From NCBI RefSeq assembly GCF_000814675.1, contig NZ_JWIG01000021.1:216433-280432 (forward strand): DNA of 64,000 nt, given 5' to 3'. Shown here one piece after another: positions 61,437-64,000 of this stretch; position 1 is the first letter of the stretch; each line of letters opens with the position of its first letter. Below the pieces are notes generated by a model. It saw only the letters and a list, made by a program, of their open reading frames with translations. It did not search any database and had not been told where the DNA came from. Made by a program: the position numbers and the translations under genes. This DNA is from Pseudoalteromonas distincta. GTDB lineage: Bacteria > Pseudomonadota > Gammaproteobacteria > Enterobacterales > Alteromonadaceae.

Positions 61437-62629
61437 TAAAACACCCAATCCAAACCAATAAGATAAAGATTAGTTTTTTTATCAAAATCAGAGTCATCAG
61501 GAGTAACGAAAAACGAGTCTTTTACATCGTCGCCTTCTAGGGTTGAAAACTCAGCTTTTAAGGCAAGGTTTGGCAACACATCCCAGCGTACACCAACCGT
61601 CCAACTCTTAATTGAATCAGGCGTAGATTCATCAAAGATACGATTGTACCCATATGCAAGTTGATCTAAGTCGCTATTAATACCTAACGGAATTTCATTT
61701 TCAGCAGAACGAGTTTCTACGTCGCTATCTGCAAATGTTAAGTGGTAAGTAAAAGGAGCATGATTAACACCGGCAGTTAAATAATAGCTTTGAATTATAG
61801 GCACTATCCCTAAATCAGTTTTAATGCGGACCCATTCACCTCTAAAAAAATAATCTAAATTGTCGTAAATTACGCCAAATTGGTCTGCATGTGCTCTACC
61901 TTTTGTTTTTACCGAGCTGGCGCTTTTTGTAAAATTAAGGCTATTAAGCACATTTTCTAGCTGTCTTATCTCATCAATATCAAGCTTGATATTCCCATTA
62001 TAACGGGACACTCTAAATTCTAAGTTTTCAATATTAATCTTACCAATGAATCCTAAAAGGTTATCAACTTCAAAGCCCGTTCTTAAGGCGCCAATCCCTA
62101 TATCACCCGACTCTTCACCATAGTAACCTTCAAAGCTCAAATCAAAGTTTTCTGCACCAAATTTATAAACAGCATCTATGCCATTAAATGTTTTAAATAA
62201 ATAAGTATCGTAGACTTGTTGAGGTGGATTGATCCATGGGTACGCAAAACCAACATCCGAAAAGTCACTCATAGTAAAAAAAGGTGTGCGTAATTTTCCG
62301 AGTTTTATCTGAATATTATCATTTGGCCTATATGTTAAATATAACCACTCTAACCCTGAGTTATCAGAAGCTGTTGTGTTATTGCTTCTTAGCAAAACTT
62401 GGGCTGTTGCAGACCACTTATCATCAAATTGATACTCGCCTTGGAATCCAATTAAACTAGATGGAGAAAATTTAATACTGTCTTCATATCCCTTAAATTC
62501 GACACTTTTTTCGTCTAAGTAACCACCAATAACTCGAGCATAACCAGAAAATTCTAACTCATCAGAAAAAGCTGAAAAATGAGTAAGCATAGTGGTAAAA
62601 AGTAAGCACCAAGATATTTTATATCGCAT
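61436..62629 (-). CDS. outer-membrane porin-like protein
   Basis: 397 residues. Signal peptide MRYKISWCLLFTTMLTHFSA cut near AFS. The mature part is a beta-barrel of alternating strands with ELEFSGYARVIGGYLDE at its start, a 'NIQIKLGKLRTPFFTMSDF' segment characteristic of this marine porin-like group, and a terminal aromatic (IGLDWVF). It is translated with the PstS-like gene, so the pair probably takes up a small solute (perhaps phosphate). It is close to the rRNA operon but with its own upstream space. Confidence 0.87.
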   Translation of the reverse strand: MRYKISWCLLFTTMLTHFSAFSDELEFSGYARVIGGYLDEKSVEFKGYEDSIKFSPSSLIGFQGEYQFDDKWSATAQVLLRSNNTTASDNSGLEWLYLTYRPNDNIQIKLGKLRTPFFTMSDFSDVGFAYPWINPPQQVYDTYLFKTFNGIDAVYKFGAENFDLSFEGYYGEESGDIGIGALRTGFEVDNLLGFIGKINIENLEFRVSRYNGNIKLDIDEIRQLENVLNSLNFTKSASSVKTKGRAHADQFGVIYDNLDYFFRGEWVRIKTDLGIVPIIQSYYLTAGVNHAPFTYHLTFADSDVETRSAENEIPLGINSDLDQLAYGYNRIFDESTPDSIKSWTVGVRWDVLPNLALKAEFSTLEGDDVKDSFFVTPDDSDFDKKTNLYLIGLDWVF

Positions 62630-63054
62630 CAGAGAAAATTAAATCCTTTGTTGAATTATGCAAAGTACAATGAAGATTAATTATGCTAACAAGGAAATAA
62701 TTCACCAGTTCGGATAATCAATTATTTAATTATTTTAAGTAGCGCTCTTTACCGCGACCTAGGATTAATGATTATAGTCAATGAATTACATGTTGGCACA
62801 ATATATGTGTTCTATAAGAGTATTAAGTACCTAGTTAACACTGTTTTCACCTCAATCCCATTCAGTATTATTGAGATAGAGCTTAAATATATTTATATAG
62901 ATACTTATCAACTAAGTAGGGGATCAAACTGATTCTTAATTTATCTCGTCCACCGAGATTGAGTGCTTAATATAAGTGTTTGGTAGGGTGTAAATTAGCT
63001 AAATTATAATGCGATATGTGAGTAACTCACCACATTTTACTTTTCTGAAGACGT
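62630..63054. other. 425-bp region upstream of the porin
   Basis: AT-rich, no reading frame and no RNA gene recognised. It should contain the porin promoter on the minus strand. Confidence 0.5.
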
Positions 63055-63107
63055 AAAAAAGCCCGACTATTTCTAGTCGGGCTCTCTACAATTTGAAGCC
63101 TGGTAGT
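63034..63107. repeat. terminator-plus-5S-tail repeat, outer copy
   Basis: About 74 bp nearly identical to 63190-63264: TTTTACTTTTCTGAAGACG then the GCCCGACTA-TTTC-TAGTCGGGC hairpin (63061-63082), TCTCTACAATTTGAAGCCTGG. The A tract before the hairpin gives a T tract on the minus strand, so it is a terminator for the minus-strand rRNA operon. Confidence 0.88.
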
Positions 63108-63170
63108 GTCGTAGTGCCCACAGCGGTGGAGAGCCACAGTGAAATGCTACACTCTCTTTGTGTCGCGATA
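63090..63170 (-). pseudogene. highly decayed 5S rRNA remnant
   Basis: The end GAAGCCTGGTAGTGTCGTAG matches the 3' end of the intact 5S gene, but after ~25 bases the sequence diverges; AAATGCTACACT is a later island of similarity. It lies between two copies of the same terminator, so it looks like the oldest duplicated 5S copy. Confidence 0.6.
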
Positions 63171-63189
63171 TGAGTGTATGTTAATTGCG

Positions 63190-63264
63190 CACATTTTACT
63201 TTTCTTCAGACGTAAAAAAGCCCGACTATTTCTAGTCGGGCTTTCTACAATTTGAAGCCTGGTA
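63190..63264. repeat. terminator-plus-5S-tail repeat, middle copy
   Basis: Second copy of the unit at 63034-63107, offset about 156 bp. The hairpin GCCCGACTA-TTTC-TAGTCGGGC lies at 63220-63241, followed by TTTCTACAATTTGAAGCC. Confidence 0.88.
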
Positions 63265-63354
63265 ATGTCCTACTTTCACATAGCAAATGCTACACTATCA
63301 TCGGCCGGGGCTCGCCTTCGAGCTGTTTTGTTTCACTACTGAGTTCGGCATGGG
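63256..63354 (-). pseudogene. 5' truncated 5S rRNA copy
   Basis: Matches the 3' two thirds of the intact 5S (GCCTGGTAATGTCCTACTTT through GAGTTCGGCATGG), but the remaining ~40 bases of the 5' end are replaced by unrelated sequence. About 16 extra bases (CGGGGCTCGCCTTCGA) interrupt it near 63306. It cannot fold as a normal 5S. Confidence 0.8.
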
Positions 63355-63374
63355 CTATTTACTAAATCCCAGAC

Positions 63375-63410
63375 AGCAAAAAACCCGTCACATTGCTGTA
63401 ACGGGTTTCT
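63375..63410 (-). terminator. terminator after the intact 5S gene
   Basis: AAACCCGT and ACGGGTTT around a 12-base loop (TACAGCAATGTG on the minus strand), with T tract on the minus strand. It follows the intact 5S in the rRNA operon. Confidence 0.85.
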
Positions 63411-63420
63411 CTTATTTGAA

Positions 63421-63536
63421 GCCTGGTAATGTCCTACTTTCACATAGCAAATGCTACACTATCATCGGCGCTGTTTCGTTTCACTACTGAGTTCGGCATG
63501 GAGTCAGGTGGGTCCAAAACGCTATTGTCACCAAGC
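63421..63536 (-). rRNA. 5S ribosomal RNA
   Basis: About 116 bases on the minus strand, from TGCTTGGTGACAATAGCG at the 5' end to CATTACCAGGC at the 3' end. Conserved 5S elements CCGAACTCAGTAGTGAAAC and the loop before it are present. It follows the 23S gene by ~145 bases. Ends estimated to within a few bases. Confidence 0.92.
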
Positions 63537-63681
63537 AAATTTGGGCGTTAATCCGTATTTCTACGCACTAACTGAATTTGGAAAATATCTGATAATATTT
63601 TTTAAGTCTTTCTAAGTAATGTCTACTTTAGTTATATTAACTTCTGTCTAAACTGTCGCATAAAACGCGTTTGGCGTTGTA

Positions 63682-64000
<319 letters not shown>

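Noticed and set aside
63287..63490. 67-residue reading frame on the plus strand
   Set aside because: It lies antisense to 5S rRNA copies and a terminator; not a gene.

Overview
The window looks like chromosome of a marine gammaproteobacterium, most likely Pseudoalteromonas or a close relative. This rests on AT-rich codon use, the RbgA, Dps, YaeQ, YggN and PspA-type proteins, a TonB receptor paired with a LytTR regulator, the serine tRNAs, and a 23S-5S rRNA operon end on the minus strand. The genus is inferred from general resemblance, not from a search.

Region 1 (1-2145): a membrane protein gene, a promoter followed by a structured terminated transcript that may be a small RNA (about 967-1185), and the GTPase gene rbgA (ylqF) on the minus strand.

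Region 2 (2146-20733): an integrated element of about 18.6 kb inside the 5' end of rbgA. A 14-bp core is repeated at both ends, paired TGGGTACTAA arm-type repeats lie inside each end, and a P4-type integrase gene sits at the right end. The element supplies a new start for rbgA at its left end. It leaves the native ribosome binding site and first codons stranded at its right end. Cargo from left to right: a small membrane protein and a lipoprotein; an orphan DarG-type macrodomain protein; a type IC restriction operon hsdM-hsdS-prrC-rhuM-hsdR that includes a PrrC anticodon nuclease; an AlpA/RadC/DUF2787/recombinase module; a glycine-zipper peptide; an inovirus Gp2-like protein; and a retron-type reverse transcriptase with two unrecognised partner genes. 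This is a defence island.

Region 3 (20734-39440): core genome with yaeQ, a hydrolase, dps, a TonB receptor with a divergent LytTR regulator, and oligopeptidase B. A chitin-binding protein gene lies behind a cyclic-di-GMP-I riboswitch. Then follow cytochrome b561, azlCD, glutathione peroxidase, a YggN-like protein, a MocR regulator divergent from a DMT exporter, a lipid kinase, and a 46-residue basic peptide. Two inverted copies of a ~164-bp repeat lie at 21381 and 35217.

Region 4 (39440-52750): two tRNA-Ser genes with a duplicated 3' end, a probable tryptophan/kynurenine catabolic pair with its Lrp-type regulator, a MASE1 hybrid kinase, a hydrolase, a FemAB-like protein and a methyltransferase. 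A Fur box precedes a small gene and fumC. A tandem pair of related lipoproteins follows.

Region 5 (52557-64000): a yjfI-pspA-yjfK-type envelope operon with a membrane-bound spermidine-synthase-like protein and a DUF350 protein. Next come a GGDEF-EAL protein beside a porin and a short phosphate-binding-like protein. The window ends in the 3' part of an rRNA operon whose 5S/terminator module has been duplicated and has decayed.
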